From: Dasyornis broadbenti
Lineage: Eukaryota; Chordata; Aves; Passeriformes; Dasyornithidae
Direction of reading: 5' to 3'
Length of the DNA stretch: 64,000 nucleotides
NCBI GenBank assembly: GCA_013397935.1
Contig: VZRN01001124.1
Location: 244,530-308,529 of the forward strand
The notes beneath the pieces were generated by a model, which was given only the letters and a program-made list of their open reading frames with translations, ran no database searches and was not told the DNA's origin. A program made the position numbers and the translations under genes. Below, piece after piece: positions 24,646-38,300 of this stretch. Each line of letters begins with the position of its first letter. Position 1 is the stretch's first letter.

Positions 24646-27600
24646 TTGTGGATCAATGTGAGTTTACTAACTGATAGACGTGCTCTATGCTGAAATTCAC
24701 ACTGAAAGAAAAAAAAGCCAGGCATTTTCATTTTGACAGTGGTTAAACCATTACAAACCTGTGTCTTGACACAGACCCAGCCATTCAAGTTTGCTCATTT
24801 ATTTTTGACTTTGAAATATCCTCTATACAGATGTAGTTGCCTTCACAATTGCAGATGCAAAATTAAAATCTTCTTCCCCTTCCCTGGACAATATTTTTTC
24901 CTCTATGCACAGTTTATAGGAGCTCACTCTTTGATATTTTTTTAATAACTTGTGTTGTGTCTGGCGCTTTGGGGAGTGCCTCTGACAGAAAGCACTTTAT
25001 TACTTCTCTGTTTGAGTTCACTGCAGAGCACTTGCCAGGCCCTATCAGTGAAAGGACAAATCTAGGCAGCAATTTAATCAAGCAGTGATTGAAAAATTAA
25101 AGGTGGCGGTGATTAATATGGATTTAAGTCTTCCTTTGTTTGAATGGGTTTTAGCTAGAGAACACGGCAGTTGGGCTTTTTAATTTTTTTCCCCTCTGAA
25201 AGAGAGAGAAGATGAGAAGGGAAACACAAAGGAAACCTCTTTAGGCACATCATTTCTCCCCTTTTAGTATTCAAATAAAAGCCAAGGGAAGAGGTTACTC
25301 ACAGTACATATTATTATCCTTAGGTAAATAACCAAGTGCAATTTCAGCAATCACAAGAACACCTTTGTGTATAAGCAAAGATCCAGCCATAAAAACTCTG
25401 TTTGGACCAGTACCAGAAGGGAAAATTTCTGCCCAAGACACGAATGAATTTTGACACTGAATCATCAACCTGGCTTATGAAGACACAGATACCATTCAGT
25501 AACCACGAGCATACTCAAAACATACACGGAATAAGAGGGTTTTACATTTAAAACAGAGGAACCAAGACCTTTGAAAGCTGTCAAGAAACGATGAAGGAAT
25601 AACCTGCTAGACAGCCACACAAAATGAATCTGAAGGTCTAGAAAAAGAAGCAGTGTCCACATCTCTGTTTGGTTAAAGAAGGAGGGATCTCTATAGCTGC
25701 AGATATATATGGAGATACAGCCATATACATACGAGAGAATTTGTATATGCATTCACACACCTTGCACCAATTGCAACATTAACGGAGGTGCAACCACCAT
25801 GGTTCGAATCAGATTTCAGATCAAGTGTATGCATGGCAAAACATTTGCATCTGTCAGCTTAGCTGAGTTTATAGAGATGCCAGAACTTCGATCAAACCAC
25901 TTTGTATTGCCCTTGTTTACAATTTACTACTGTAAATCTATAGAGTAAATTCATATTAATCTGGCTCAAAGCTGTTATGCTTAACTGATTGTAACCAATT
26001 TCATGCATGCACTTCAATTTAAACAGTTTATAATACTTTAGATCATCTGAGAAATAGGGACAAGCCGGGATAAGAATGGAAAAATTTGCTTTAGCTTAAT
26101 CATGAATACTTAATAATAAAAAAAAAATCTTAGCCAAACTGACATAAGCTGCATATGGTACTGGCCTTAGTTTCTTCCCTGCAACAAGTAGCTTCTGCCT
26201 AGACATCTTTGCAAAAACATCAGACACACCTCATCTTCCATAAAGTGTTGAAAAAATTAAACAGAAAACACAAAAAAGCATAGCAAACAAAGAAGATTAT
26301 TTGTGGAAAATTAATCTTGTTATAATAAAAGCCTTGTCTGAAAAAGGATTACTAGAGCTTGCACTTCAACTAATAGACTTGTTTTTTCCAAAAGACTTAT
26401 TTTTTTTCCCTTTTCCTCTTTTCATGCATGGCCAGAGTAGGTGATTCAGACATTCCGTAGATGTCTCTAGTCACCACACACAGAAGAAAATCATCATAAG
26501 AAGTCACTTGAGAAGAACTCTAAAGTCCACATTCAAAGCACTTCGATTACTAAAAAAAAAGCTACCTACAAAATGGCTCTGGAGAGAAGTATGTTTGCTT
26601 GCAACAATGATGATTTTTGCTAACTAACAATTACATAATGGTCTGGTTCCCAAAGGGTTCATATAATTTAAGTGTAGGGTGTCTGAAAGAGTGCTGGACG
26701 GTGGATACCCAATATTTCAATCCCACATGCCCCTAGGCATGAGCATAATTGCATTAGAAAGCAGTTCTGCCAAAAATGAGAACAAATAAAGCACAATACC
26801 TTTTTTCCTGCTTACACTTAAGAAGAGGGTTCCATTTTTTGTGCATACCCACACCAGTAAATGTAAAATAAAACAATTCAAGGAACTCTGCTTGAAAACA
26901 CGATAATGAGATACTGGCATGTCACGTGTATAGTGGAGACACTACAGAGTCAGAACCAAAGCTTTGCCAATTCATTGGCAAGAGAGCTCCCAAATGGATC
27001 AGTGTTATTTAACCATTTTGTTAAAACTGTTAAATCAACACTTTTAACATTGAGGAGAGCTGTGAATTGAAATTCAGGAGGAACCCACAAAAGGGCAAAG
27101 AGCTCTGTCTGAGAGTGCTGGGGGTTCTCCTCTCTTCCACACCCAGTGAGAGGCTGAAGTAAAACAACATGTGTTTGTGCTGCTCGTGGTTAAGGTTAGT
27201 CAGAACTACAACTCCAAAATGCAGTACTCAAACACACAACTTCATCACATAAAGACTTCTGACAGAACCTGGGAGACAGGGGCCAAGGCAAACACACTCA
27301 CCCTCTGAAGAATAAAAACCATAAAGAACAATCTATGGTAGAGGAGTAGAAAAGTAGTAATTACAGCAATGTCCAGGATTCCATTTGAGCCCTTTAGCCC
27401 AAAGAAGTCTCCTAGGCCAACATTTTCCAGTGTAGCCTCACATTTTGTGCAGTATCAACACTTTCCAGTTTCATAAATACTTAACACTTAAGCTGATGTC
27501 CAGAGATGTCCCACACGATCTGCATCGTTTCAGCATCTCTGAAAATCTTGGGAAATGTCTGCCTCCTAATACAAGATACTTCTGAAAATGTTGGACTGTT

Positions 27601-28681
27601 CTTCTTTGCACAATGAAGGATAAAAGTTTGCTGCTTACAAAGCTCTTCTGAAAGGGGAAAATAACAAACACTATAAAAAAGAAAAATCATCATTATTGGT
27701 ATTCAGAAGCCTTATAGCAATACAACCCACTTTCAACACTTCTAAGAACTGGCTCTTCCTAAAAAAGGTTTAAAATCATGAATGGCAAAAAAAGAAAAAA
27801 AAGAGAGAATGATGGAAGATGCAGATTTGGTTGAGAGAGAACCACAAACAATTACACAGAGACCCAAGTTCTTACCATGGCCACTCCAAAGATGTAACTG
27901 CCTTGTAAGTATGCAGTGGCAACTTGCCAGCAAGTGTAGAAATTTCTTTTTGCTGTTGAATCACAAAGGCTTGGAGAACTTCTAGGCATTTAATTTCCTG
28001 GCAAATCGCTTGAATCAGTTACCTACAGAGCATTACCTCACAGCTTCTGATGTGCAGTAACTCCACAAGTCTGCTCTCACACAGAGCTACAGACTTGACA
28101 TTAAAGCACTGCAGAGCTTTACTCCTTTATTTTTCTGCAATCAACCTTTACCTTCAATGAAAATTTTTTTAACCACTGCTTTCTCCTTCTCTTCCCACCT
28201 TTGCTTCACAGGACAGTGAGTCCAGGCAGCATAGATTGCCTTACATGATGCTTTAGGCATTGGTCCTACTGTTCCACTACATGGCAGAGTTTACTGTGCC
28301 CATGCTGGACCTGCCAACCCAGCAGCAACTCCACCGTTCTTCAGCACAGCCCTGCCAAGAGCTGATGTGCTGCCTGCGCTTGCCTTTCTTCCTGCTTTTC
28401 TCAAAACAAGTCTTCTCTCCCCACTGCCCAACAACCTTTCTCAGCCCTCAGGGCTAAAAGGAAAAGCCATGTTGTTCATTCCCACTCCAGCCCCTCCCAT
28501 TACTTCCCCAGTATGAAAAACTGGACTAATGTAGGGTGTGAATTGCTACTATCGCTCTCTTTCTCTCACAAAGCAGGCACTGCCAATACCAGACTGCTGT
28601 GCTTCATGTATCATTGATCAGTTCCTTAATGTGCAAAGCTCTCTGCCGCAGCTCTTTTCTCTGCACTAGTTATCGGGGGGG
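24646..28681. other. Intron-like DNA, nothing recognised
   Basis: No exon or confident repeat. The interval 25.02-25.16 kb has several homeodomain-like ATTA/TAATC motifs and a clean, repeat-free appearance, so it is a weak candidate for a conserved non-coding element. The last eight bases before the gap are a G run. Confidence 0.5.
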
Positions 28682-28700
28682 NNNNNNNNNNNNNNNNNNN
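28682..28700. other. Assembly gap (19 N) next to a G run
   Basis: Nineteen undetermined bases directly follow a run of eight G (28674-28681). The true missing length is unknown. Gaps beside G runs in bird assemblies often reflect sequence that is hard to read, such as GC-rich or quadruplex-forming DNA, but this cannot be shown here. Confidence 0.99.
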
Positions 28701-30685
28701 CAAGACTACTCCTGAATCTCAACGTGTCTGTTGACTTCAAAGCATCAGCAGCGTCCCCATGACCACAGGGTCCAGGAAGGGACAGAGACACAGCAGGTCA
28801 CAGGGATATTAGGCCAAGCTGTCCCATAGGAAAGCTGTGGGTATACTGCCTACCACTTCTAAAAAAACCAAAATCCTTCATAAAAGCCTTAAGCCTCAAA
28901 GTCTTTGCTGTCAAGATACACAGGGCAAAGGAGACAGCAATGCATTCTCAGCAGCACGCTCTATGTTTTTCCAAAGGCTCCAATGAAACAATGGCATCAT
29001 GCAGAGTTACTGCACGACAGTCCTGCACACATAAAGATCCTCATGACCTTTGAACTATTTTTAGCCTTTTATAAAGTCTCAGATTGCTTTAGAACACTTG
29101 CTAACTGCTGTTTTTTACCTGCCTCTTCCTCCCCAGTCAAACAATACATGATCTTCATGTCTACCCTCACACTCAGTCTTCCCATTCCCTTCAACTGCAA
29201 AAGCCTGGAGCTTTTTCCTGTTCTTCATTCAGCCACTATTTCATATATCTTCTTCAAATACATTTTGTCTCAAAGCCCTATGTATTCCATCTCTCTCCTC
29301 CCAGCTGTTGCAAAAAATTTTAAGTTGTGGGATGATGAGAAAAGGGTAGTTTTGCTAAATCCTCTCTAATCCCTACGTCACACCTTTAAATTTCCATCAC
29401 TCCAGGATGAGCACATAAGGTATTAAACCACTCAGTATTCATTCGCCATAAATCATACCACGTGTCTTACCAGCTGCTGTCAGAAAGCCATACCTGGCTA
29501 GGATCTGTGCCCTCTGGGATGCAGCAGGACAGACTAGTGGTTAATACAGCAGCTCTTTCATCCACTAAAATCTAGTAGCACCAGCACCACTCTGTCAACA
29601 TTAGATCACACAGACCCATTGACACTGCCTCCTCATGTCATCCTGTTGCAGAGGCAGGGCTGAGTTAATGGAGACTCCTGCTGGAAATCCACGGATCAGA
29701 ATGCACTGGCAGTTGAGAGAGCAACGGTATAAACAGACAAAGGACCCCACAAAATACACCAGTGCTTCTACTCCTTCCTGATTCAACCAGTAATGACTAG
29801 AAACCGGTGTTGCTTTCAGCAGTGCAAACTTCCAAGTTACTCTTTTCTAGTCTCTTAATCTGCCCTGGTTCAACCTCCCTTCACCCTTTCCTTTATAACT
29901 GTAAAGCTGGGTCATTTTGACTCACACTTGACTTTAATATTGATGGGTTTGTTGATGCCAGCTGAGGGCAAAAAGCGAGGCTTTTCCCAAGCTAAGGCAA
30001 TTTCTCTGTTTCTGCCGCCTGTTCTACAGCCCGTTTCACATTTTCCCTGCAGCAAATAACTGAAAGAAATGTTCACACAACAACAGGGTGGGATAAAAAC
30101 CAACACAAAAAAGTAACACGACATCTATTTCTACACTAATGAAACAATTACTAACTAACAGAAACCAAGCAAACCAAGCAGGACACAATGCTGGGAAACA
30201 TTTTCTAATAAAGCTCCCTACTCACTCAAGTGGCAAAGAGATGTGTGGCTTTAGAAGAGTAAAACAAACACTTCACCGTAGGTTGGGAAAAAGCTCAATG
30301 GTTTATGAGGTTTTGCCCTTATCCTGATACTTCTAATTCAGGCCGTGGTTACAGTTCAGTTTTATGTCCAGAATGCAAGAGTTTACTGCCTTCTTCCCTG
30401 AACAGCAACCCAACAAATGAAAAGTGGGAAGGGCCAGACCAGAGCCTAACAAACAGCCAAGCTCTCTTCCCCTTAGAGGGAGGGGAGAGGGCCTTCAGCT
30501 GCTATAGTGAGCTGTGATGGAACAGAGCTCAACTAAGGCACACAGGTGCTGCAGGGTTGTGCTAATCCTGAGACGAGAGGTTTTGCTTCTTATCTTTGCT
30601 TAAACCATATAGGTTTCAAGAAGGAACCTCAAGTGAAAACACTTGACAAGGGATTTCAAAAACAGTGAAGTCATGTAAGTTACCA
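28701..30685. other. Intron-like DNA, nothing recognised
   Basis: Short open frames only; the longest (28905-29369, plus strand, 154 codons) has no recognisable domain. The 29.1-29.4 kb part is pyrimidine-rich on the plus strand. No transposable element was identified. Confidence 0.55.
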
Positions 30686-30946
30686 CAAGTGACAAGACAG
30701 GACAAGAGAAAATGGCCTCAAGTGGCACCAGGAGAGGTTTAGATTGGACATTAGGAAAAATTTCTTCACTGAGAGTCATTAAGCACCGGAACAGGCTGCC
30801 CAGGGAAGCGGTTGATTTACCATCCCTGGAGGTATTTATAAGACCTGGTACTTAGGGGCATGGTTTAGTGATGGACTTGGCAGTGCTGGGTTAATGGTTG
30901 GACTCAGTGATCTAAAAGGTCTTTTCCAACCTAAATGATTCTATGA
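30686..30946 (+). repeat. CR1 LINE, 5'-truncated 3' end
   Basis: It starts in the CR1 block 'tgacaagacaggacaagaga'. It continues with 'ggtttagattggacattagg', 'aacaggctgcccagggaagc', 'atccctggaggtatttataa' and 'ggttggactcagtgatctaa'. It ends 'ttccaacctaaatgattcta' plus TGA, which is the CR1 ATTCTATGA terminus. Orientation is clear from the 3' terminus. It shows moderate divergence and no open reading frame. Confidence 0.95.
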
Positions 30947-32149
30947 AAGCCATATACACTTGCATGAGGCATAGTAATATTTGAGAGGCTGGCTCTACTG
31001 CACAGAGCTGTTCCGGGCATGGGAATGAGCAGATGGGAAGAGTTTGACCTTTTGGACCCACCCAGCTCTGCTCAATAGTGTGCATGCAGAAAAGCTCATT
31101 TCTTTGCTGCCAGCCAGCCTGCACCTGAAAGATGGAGATGCCACCTAGAAAGTTCCACAGGAAAGAAAAAGTATATTCATTTATAGGCAGATGGTCTAAG
31201 CCTGGGACTGGGTCTAGGCTGAGCATATGGTTCCTATTACATATGTAAGAACCAGATACTGCCCAGAGGGAGAAAGGTGACTTACGCCAGACTAAGAATA
31301 CTTCAATGCCTCTGACTGATTTTGTGCCCCATGAAGGCAGAGTTCATTTTAGGCAATTATCTCATGTGCTCTCTACCAACTGCTCTTCTCAGTGATTATG
31401 GGCTACAGTCCATAATAATAAAGACAATGCAAGTGATCTGGACTCTGGAATGATTCCAGGAATAAATTCCCATCTCCTCAAAGGCTGGAACAATCTAGCA
31501 AAGAAAGGTATCACACAGCACATACGGCATGCCAGGAGGGGAGAGCTGGAGTCAATCTATTTCATCACCTATGAAGGATAAAAGGAAAGGAGCAAGAAGA
31601 AGGAACAGCTTGTTAGAAATATGCAAAAAACCATTTCACGTTGTTTAGGATAACCTATTGGACAGTGCAGGTATGATGCAAGCAGTGTCTTTGCATCCCC
31701 CTCTTTTCCCTTAAAAAAAACTATCATTTTTGGACAGTAAGAAAAGCTACCAGTTCCTTCAAGCATAGACTGAAATAGAGATACTTGCCTGATTCTTGCC
31801 TGTTTCTATTGCTAATGGATGCTAAGGTACACACGTTGCTTCTCTATTCAGATCAGAATTCTTAAGGTCAGACAAGGATCCAGATCTCTATAGTTCTTTT
31901 TTGCCTCTCCCAGGCTTTAAGAAAGTTACAATGCCTGTGGCTCTGCCTGAGTGTGTGTGCAAGTGAAAACAAGAGGAGATGATATATTTGAAAGTGGAAG
32001 ATGTGTGGCAAAAGATGCATTAACTTGCTTTGCAGCAAATTGGCCAATTTCTTTTTCCACCATGTCTGAACTCCGTAATGCCAGGAGAACAGCAAGAGCA
32101 CACAGAGATCATACCAGGCTTAGATGTAGGAGGAAATCAATGTCCATGT
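30947..32149. other. Intron-like DNA, nothing recognised
   Basis: Open frames of up to 104 codons are unrecognisable. No repeat identified. Confidence 0.55.
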
Positions 32150-32245
32150 CCTGCCCTGGCCAGCCACGGGGAGCCATGAGAAGCGATGTGGCAGCCAGCG
32201 GGTGAGTGTCCGCAGGGCTCCGGAATCAGCACTCACCTTGGACCA
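32150..32245. other. Small CpG-containing GC-rich patch with donor-like sites on both strands
   Basis: In 32161-32220, 41 of 60 bases are G or C, and five CpGs lie within 32167-32222, unusual for this window. On the plus strand an ATG in fair context (GAGCCATGA, ATG at 32176) opens a short frame running into CGG|GTGAGT at 32201/32202. On the minus strand CCAAG|GTGAGT lies at 32237/32236, with a possible acceptor (TGATTGCAG) 32 bp upstream in that sense. It could mark an alternative TSPAN4 5' exon or a divergent non-coding transcript; it could also be chance. Confidence 0.35.
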
Positions 32246-32370
32246 GAGCTCACTTCTACCAGCTGCTCTGCAATCATAGGACATCTTGCTCAGATTTGCT
32301 TTTCTGAGCTATTCTGTGCCCTTACATGGCCAGTCTTCAGAATTTAATGCTCACCATCATTCTCTTCTAC

Positions 32371-32390
32371 TTATATATATATATATATAA
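32371..32390. repeat. (TA)n microsatellite
   Basis: An uninterrupted TA dinucleotide run of about nine units. Confidence 0.97.
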
Positions 32391-35300
32391 CTCCCATTCC
32401 TAGAGCCCTGCAATCACGTGGGAAACAAGGTTTAGGATCTGAGCTTTATCTAAACTTAACTTGTACTGAAGAGGGGCCCTAGCAAGTGCTACAGCTTTGT
32501 TTCACTGATTTCCCTTTGCATTTCCGTGTTTAAATAAAAGTGCCTCAGTGGAAACTGTAATCCAGTAGTCCTGACATATAAAATTCAGTGCTTCATAATT
32601 CATGTGCCTTTTCCCCAGAATCCTCCATCTCTGCATTTTTCTTTAAATAACCCTATCATGGAAAAGGAATACATGTATCTGGATTGTGCCTGGTTCTGCG
32701 AGGTTGGTACTAAGTCTCCTAAGGGACAATAGCTTGTTCACTTTTTTGTTGAGTGTAAGTTACATTAAATATGCTGGACTTGTGCAGGTTTCTGCTAAGA
32801 TGCCTCTGTAAAACTGAAATTTACTTGTCTTTTGAATGGCTAGAAATGTTCATGAAGCGTAAATCATCTCCCTTCCTCACTGACCCCACAAACCTCATAT
32901 ATTACATAAACATATGGATATTAAAATTATACATAACTTTTAAAGGAAGTGGTATCTGCCTTTGAAACACTGAGCAGGTAAATTCCAGACTCATAGACTA
33001 AGGAAAAGATCTGGGGACTATCAGTTATATGGTGCAATGAACATCAAAACCAGAATAAATTAAAACTGAGGTAATTTTAAAAACTGGATACTGTCCAATT
33101 TCTCTGCAAAAAAGTCAAATGGAACAAGGGCACTGGAACAGTGTCCCACTGGGAACTGAAAGCAGAAGAGGCTTGGACACAGAATCTGCATTTAGTTTAT
33201 TATTTTGTTAGTACTTACACTGTCAATCTAACTTGGTTTTCTGCCTCCTTGTATTGGAACAGCACAACTTTACAACCCTAGTGCTTTGCCCTGTCTCCAG
33301 GGATCCCTTGCAAACATTTACACCCTCCTGAGATCTAAAAGAACACAGAAACTTAGGGCATGCAGCTTTTAGAGGTGACAAAGGTAACAAAAAAGGAGAA
33401 TGCAAAGCTTTGGTAATACTGATCTTGTCTTCTGTTAAACGCTTAACATTTCCAAGCAAATACAGAAACTAATTGAATAGATTTAATTTGTAATGTATTT
33501 GCAGTTATATACATATAAATATATCTCCATATGCAATCTTGTGCATACCCCATGTTAAGTGTAGGGTCCTGAAGCAAATGGGATGGCATTTAGGTCAGGG
33601 CACCCTGCCCAGCCCTCCTGTCATGCCCACTGCAGGCGCTGAGCTGCTGGGGCTTAACTGGTCCTCGAGCACTGAACACCATTTTGAATTTCTCTGTTCT
33701 CACAGGATTTGCTTGATACTTAATCCTGCACACTCATATTAATTTTGCTGATTTTTGTGCTTGAGTTGCTGGGGGAATTATTGAGCATAAGGTCAAAGCT
33801 GTTTCACATTTTGCAGTAAAAGGAGCTTTATCCCTTTCCACCTTGCCCTTTTGTACTGCCATGTGGCAGAAGGCAGGGATGGAGATAAGGATTAACTTTA
33901 TTTAATGTGATAGTTAACGTGTGAAAAGGTCCCAAACCTCCTTTTTATAGACAGTTCTGCAAAACAGACCTAAAGACTTTTAAAATAAAAAAGTCAGGGT
34001 TTGTTAAAAATATAAAATAGAATAGTTAACATTTAAACTAAAGAAAAAAAATAATAAAAAAAAACTACTGCAGAGGGAAGATAAATGAAAATGGATTAAA
34101 ACCAATACTCTCTTCAACCATGGTCTCCCTGCAAGCAGGTCCTTGTCCTTGAGCTTTATTCCTTACTTCAGTCACTTTCTCCAGCAAACAGTGCCTCCTA
34201 CTTTGTAAGATGTCCTTAAGGAACATGGTCTTTAGGAAGTTTTCTCTGTCCCCTGAGTTACTGCTCTCAGCTTCCATGCAATGCCTCTCCTGTCTTCTAT
34301 ACTCAATGTCTCCCAGAGTCCCTTCACTTGCTCCTTCTCAGCTGATGTCCAGGGAATGTGTGATTTCTCTCCCATGCTCGAGGGTTTCCCCTGACTCAGC
34401 CACCCCATTTACAGGAACATGAGTGAAATAGCTGAGACGAAACAGGTCAAACACACAGCCCGTCACAAAGCGTGACCACAGATTGTTATCCTGAGAAATT
34501 AATGGAAAGTCTTGACTACTTCATTCAAACAACTGTCAAAAGTCTGCTATGCAGCAAGACAGCATTCAGGGGTGGGGTTTTTTGCAAGAAAGAGAGTGAA
34601 AAATCCAAATAAATGTCATCCCTGGAATCTGAATATACTGTCATCTGACATCTTCATTTTTAATGATGTTTATAGCCTATGACAACTCTATTCCCCAGTG
34701 AGCATGGCTTGGGCCTCGGCTCCATGACCCTCTCCTCTAGTTTAGTAACTCTGCAATTTATGGCAGAAATAGGTTGTGCTGCTGGCAATCACAATGGAAA
34801 CTTAGAAGCCCAGTGCTGAGCCCTACTACCAGATATCCTGTCCCAGAAGTTGCTGATGGACTCTGTAAACCAGCTCTGTCCAGCACATGGAGGTCACAGA
34901 CTGTGATGGTCACAGCCAGCAGCTGGTGCAACTTCATGGGACTCAAAATGCAATCTCACATCAAAACCTTTCTCTTCTCACAAGGCCAAGGAGAAGAGAG
35001 GAACAAACTGCCTATGCTGTGAGTCTCACAATGCGAGAAGTATTAAATCAGGCAATAAAAAAAGCTGAGAAGCCTTTTCTGGGAAAATGATGTCATTGCT
35101 GCAATGTGATTGCTTTTACGAGCTACATGGCACCTTTGACTCAAAGCATTTAAGCAGGGACAAGGGTCTGGACCGAAGTGGTAAGAGAAACACGTGAGAA
35201 TGCTTAAATTGCAACAGTATTTTTATTCTGAATTGCCAGGGGAGGAGAAGGAGGACTGTCAAGCACAGTACTAGGCTCAATGATACCAGGAAACCCTACT

Positions 35301-38300
35301 GTCTGACCAGGTGAGAGAATCTGTTTACTTTAGGTATTATATTTTCTTCGTGTTAGATTGGTATGTAATACTCTGGGTATGTTAGCATATATAATCCAAA
35401 ACCACTTTTCTCCTCATCTGCAGATTCACTGAAGCTTGTAAAGGATTCCATAAAAGCAGTTTTAAATATTCATGCAGTGTTCATCAACCATGTGTCTCAG
35501 TAAACCTACAAGGACAACTCTGGGCTTTCTAGGCAACTCCTCTTCAAAAACAGTACTCTTGAATGCAAGCATTCACCTGTGTGCTGCAATGACAGCATAT
35601 GCTGCTACTTGCAACACTAAACATCATTCAAAGGAATAATCTTCATGCTATTAACACAACAGCACACACACTGTGAACACCTTATCCCTTCTCCTAGAGC
35701 CAAGTGGGAAACAGACCTCTGTTATCCTCTTCCCTGAAGCGTCTTCTCAAACAGCATCATTTTAACACCATCTCCCCCTTCTGTGCATCACATCCAAAAA
35801 ACACCCTGCAAAGATATTTCCTGACTCCTAACAAGACTTATTTTGTCAAGTCTTCATTTTCTGCTGAGAGCTGGAAATGTCAACATTGTCCTGCATCTTA
35901 TCTCTAGTGCCTTGCTGTAGAGAGAAAAGTGTCTCCCTTGTGGACAGAATTATATATTCTCAGCCTGACAGTAACAGATATCACTGTGCTGCATTGAGTA
36001 AATTACATCAACTTGAACCAGACAAGAGATGTATCCTGAAGTATGAAAAAAGGCAGCCACATCTTTAGACTTTGTTCAAAAAACATTTTCCCTACATCAC
36101 AGTAGGAACACACAGGAAGCTGACAGAAAATTCAACAGGATGTCAACTAGGAACCATGATTTGGATCTTCTGCTTTGCATTGGACCTGCTACTAGATAAT
36201 AGCTGTCCAAAAACTACTTCAGCCCAAAGATTCACAGTCTTATATGTCTGGGGTTTAAAATTTTACTTTTATTTTGACATGTCTTTACCATTTTGCTGCT
36301 GATTTCTTTTCCACCAGGTCTGGTCATTCTCTGTGGCTCAATCTGAAGTCCACTGAAGTCTGTGTCATGATAATAGAAGGCTCTGTTACTCAATGAGATG
36401 CAGTGGGGAGGAAACAGCCCATGCAATGCCATACATGGAAACATTTTACTGAACTGCCGTCTACAAAGTAAAACAAACAAACAAAAAATCCAGCAACCTG
36501 TTTCATATACTCTATGAAACTATGTGAAACCTCTTTAACTATACAAAAGCCAATTCTTCTCAATTTCTGTTGTTAGTATCAGATAAGTCTTGTTCTTCAT
36601 AAAGATTTGATAATAAAACCAATACACTATCAGAAAAAACCCCAAACATTTAGAAAATGAAACCTTTAAAATTGAGAGAAACTGCTATCAGCAAGATTTC
36701 AGAAACAGCTGACTAGCTCTTTGGTCTCAGCCTCTATTTTTCTACCCTCCTCAGACTTGTATAATAAGATTTAAAGGTGCATTTGGCGTTAACTGCTCCT
36801 TCAGGTCTTATCTGCAGATGAAAATCCGCTCTTGAGACAGATATTACCAATGTTCAATTCACTACTGAGGAAAAGCATCCACATGTTTTGTCAGTCTTCA
36901 AAAGTGTGTGGATAAGGCCTCTCATTTCCAACAGCTCAAGTTAAAACAGAAACTGCACGGTTTTCTCTGCATGTACAAAAATACTTGTCTTGTACAAGCA
37001 TGGAAAATAATGTCCTTCCTCTCCTCACTAGCCCCATACCAGGAAAAGATCAGAGAAAAAAATTTAAAAAATAACTAGTCTCATCATGATATGGAACATT
37101 AATGTTAAGGGCCATGCTGTCTAAATATTCTTGTTCTAATAAAATCACACTTGATTTAATAAGCACTGCTTCAGTACAAGGGACTGTGAGGGGTCAGCCA
37201 AGCACACTCCTAAGGAAAGTATAAATGGCCTGAATAAGCGAGATTAAAGTTTACTCTTAAAGCAAGCAAAGGAACTAAGACACCATCACTGCCCAACTTG
37301 ATTCATTCTTTCATCAAATACAAAGAACTTCATCTCAGGCACAGGACATTTTTTAGTACTTCAAGATGTTTTTTGATTACTTAGAAAGATGGTTCTTCAG
37401 GGTTTTCAGTCTGGTTACAATAGCAGTTGTTCCAATGACCAGAAGCTTCAATTCATCTGTTTTCATAATAACCCCATCCCTTTCCAGCATAGCATACTGG
37501 GCCTGGTACTCATCCCTACCACATTACTGGAATTGATGTGGAAAAAAGGGAGTAATTAAAACTTATGTAAAATATTATAATGGAAGAAGGAAAAAACCAC
37601 ATGCTTCCCTTTTTTTATTCCTCCCCCAATATCGAATTTGAAGTTTGCCTGATTGCTTTGTTTTACACCTTCATCACTGATGACTCTGGGCCTGCATAGA
37701 TCTGGCAATAATGCTAATGAACTGGCAGTCTATGCCTGTACCAAGCTGGAGCTGAGAGGTGGGGTGCAGACACATAAAATAAAGCTGTTCTGGGATATTT
37801 TCAATAATACACTATTGTGGCAGCAAGGAAAACTTCTGTGATATGTAGCAGACTGACTTACCAAGGAAATATTTTTAGAGACAAATTGTAATACTCCATT
37901 TGCAAACTCCAGCCACTGCCAATCCAAGCCTCTAGGATCTGTGATGAGGTGTTTCTGTGCTTGTGGCTATGTGAGCGGTTCCCAAACCATGGTACACAAA
38001 CAGGAGTCAGGATGACCATCTTTTCCTCTCCAAAAGACTGAATATTGCCTGAACAACTCCTAACCATCTGCCTCTGCACAGGGCCTGATGGTAGTGAAAA
38101 GCTATTTGCTGTCATTGGTGCTGTCACTGCCACATGGTACCCCATAATCTCTGCTTTCGGTATCTCAGCAAGCTCAGTATGCAAAACCCCAGGCTATATT
38201 GTTAGTACAGTGAGATGCAATAAGAGGATATCAAACATTATGAAAGGATATTTCAGCAGCAGCTTCTGACCCTTGAAAGGCAGAATTAGATTTGAGGAGA

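Noticed and set aside
25795..25825. GGTTCGAATC, which resembles a tRNA T-loop
   Set aside because: The flanking bases cannot form the T stem and no other tRNA arms are present.
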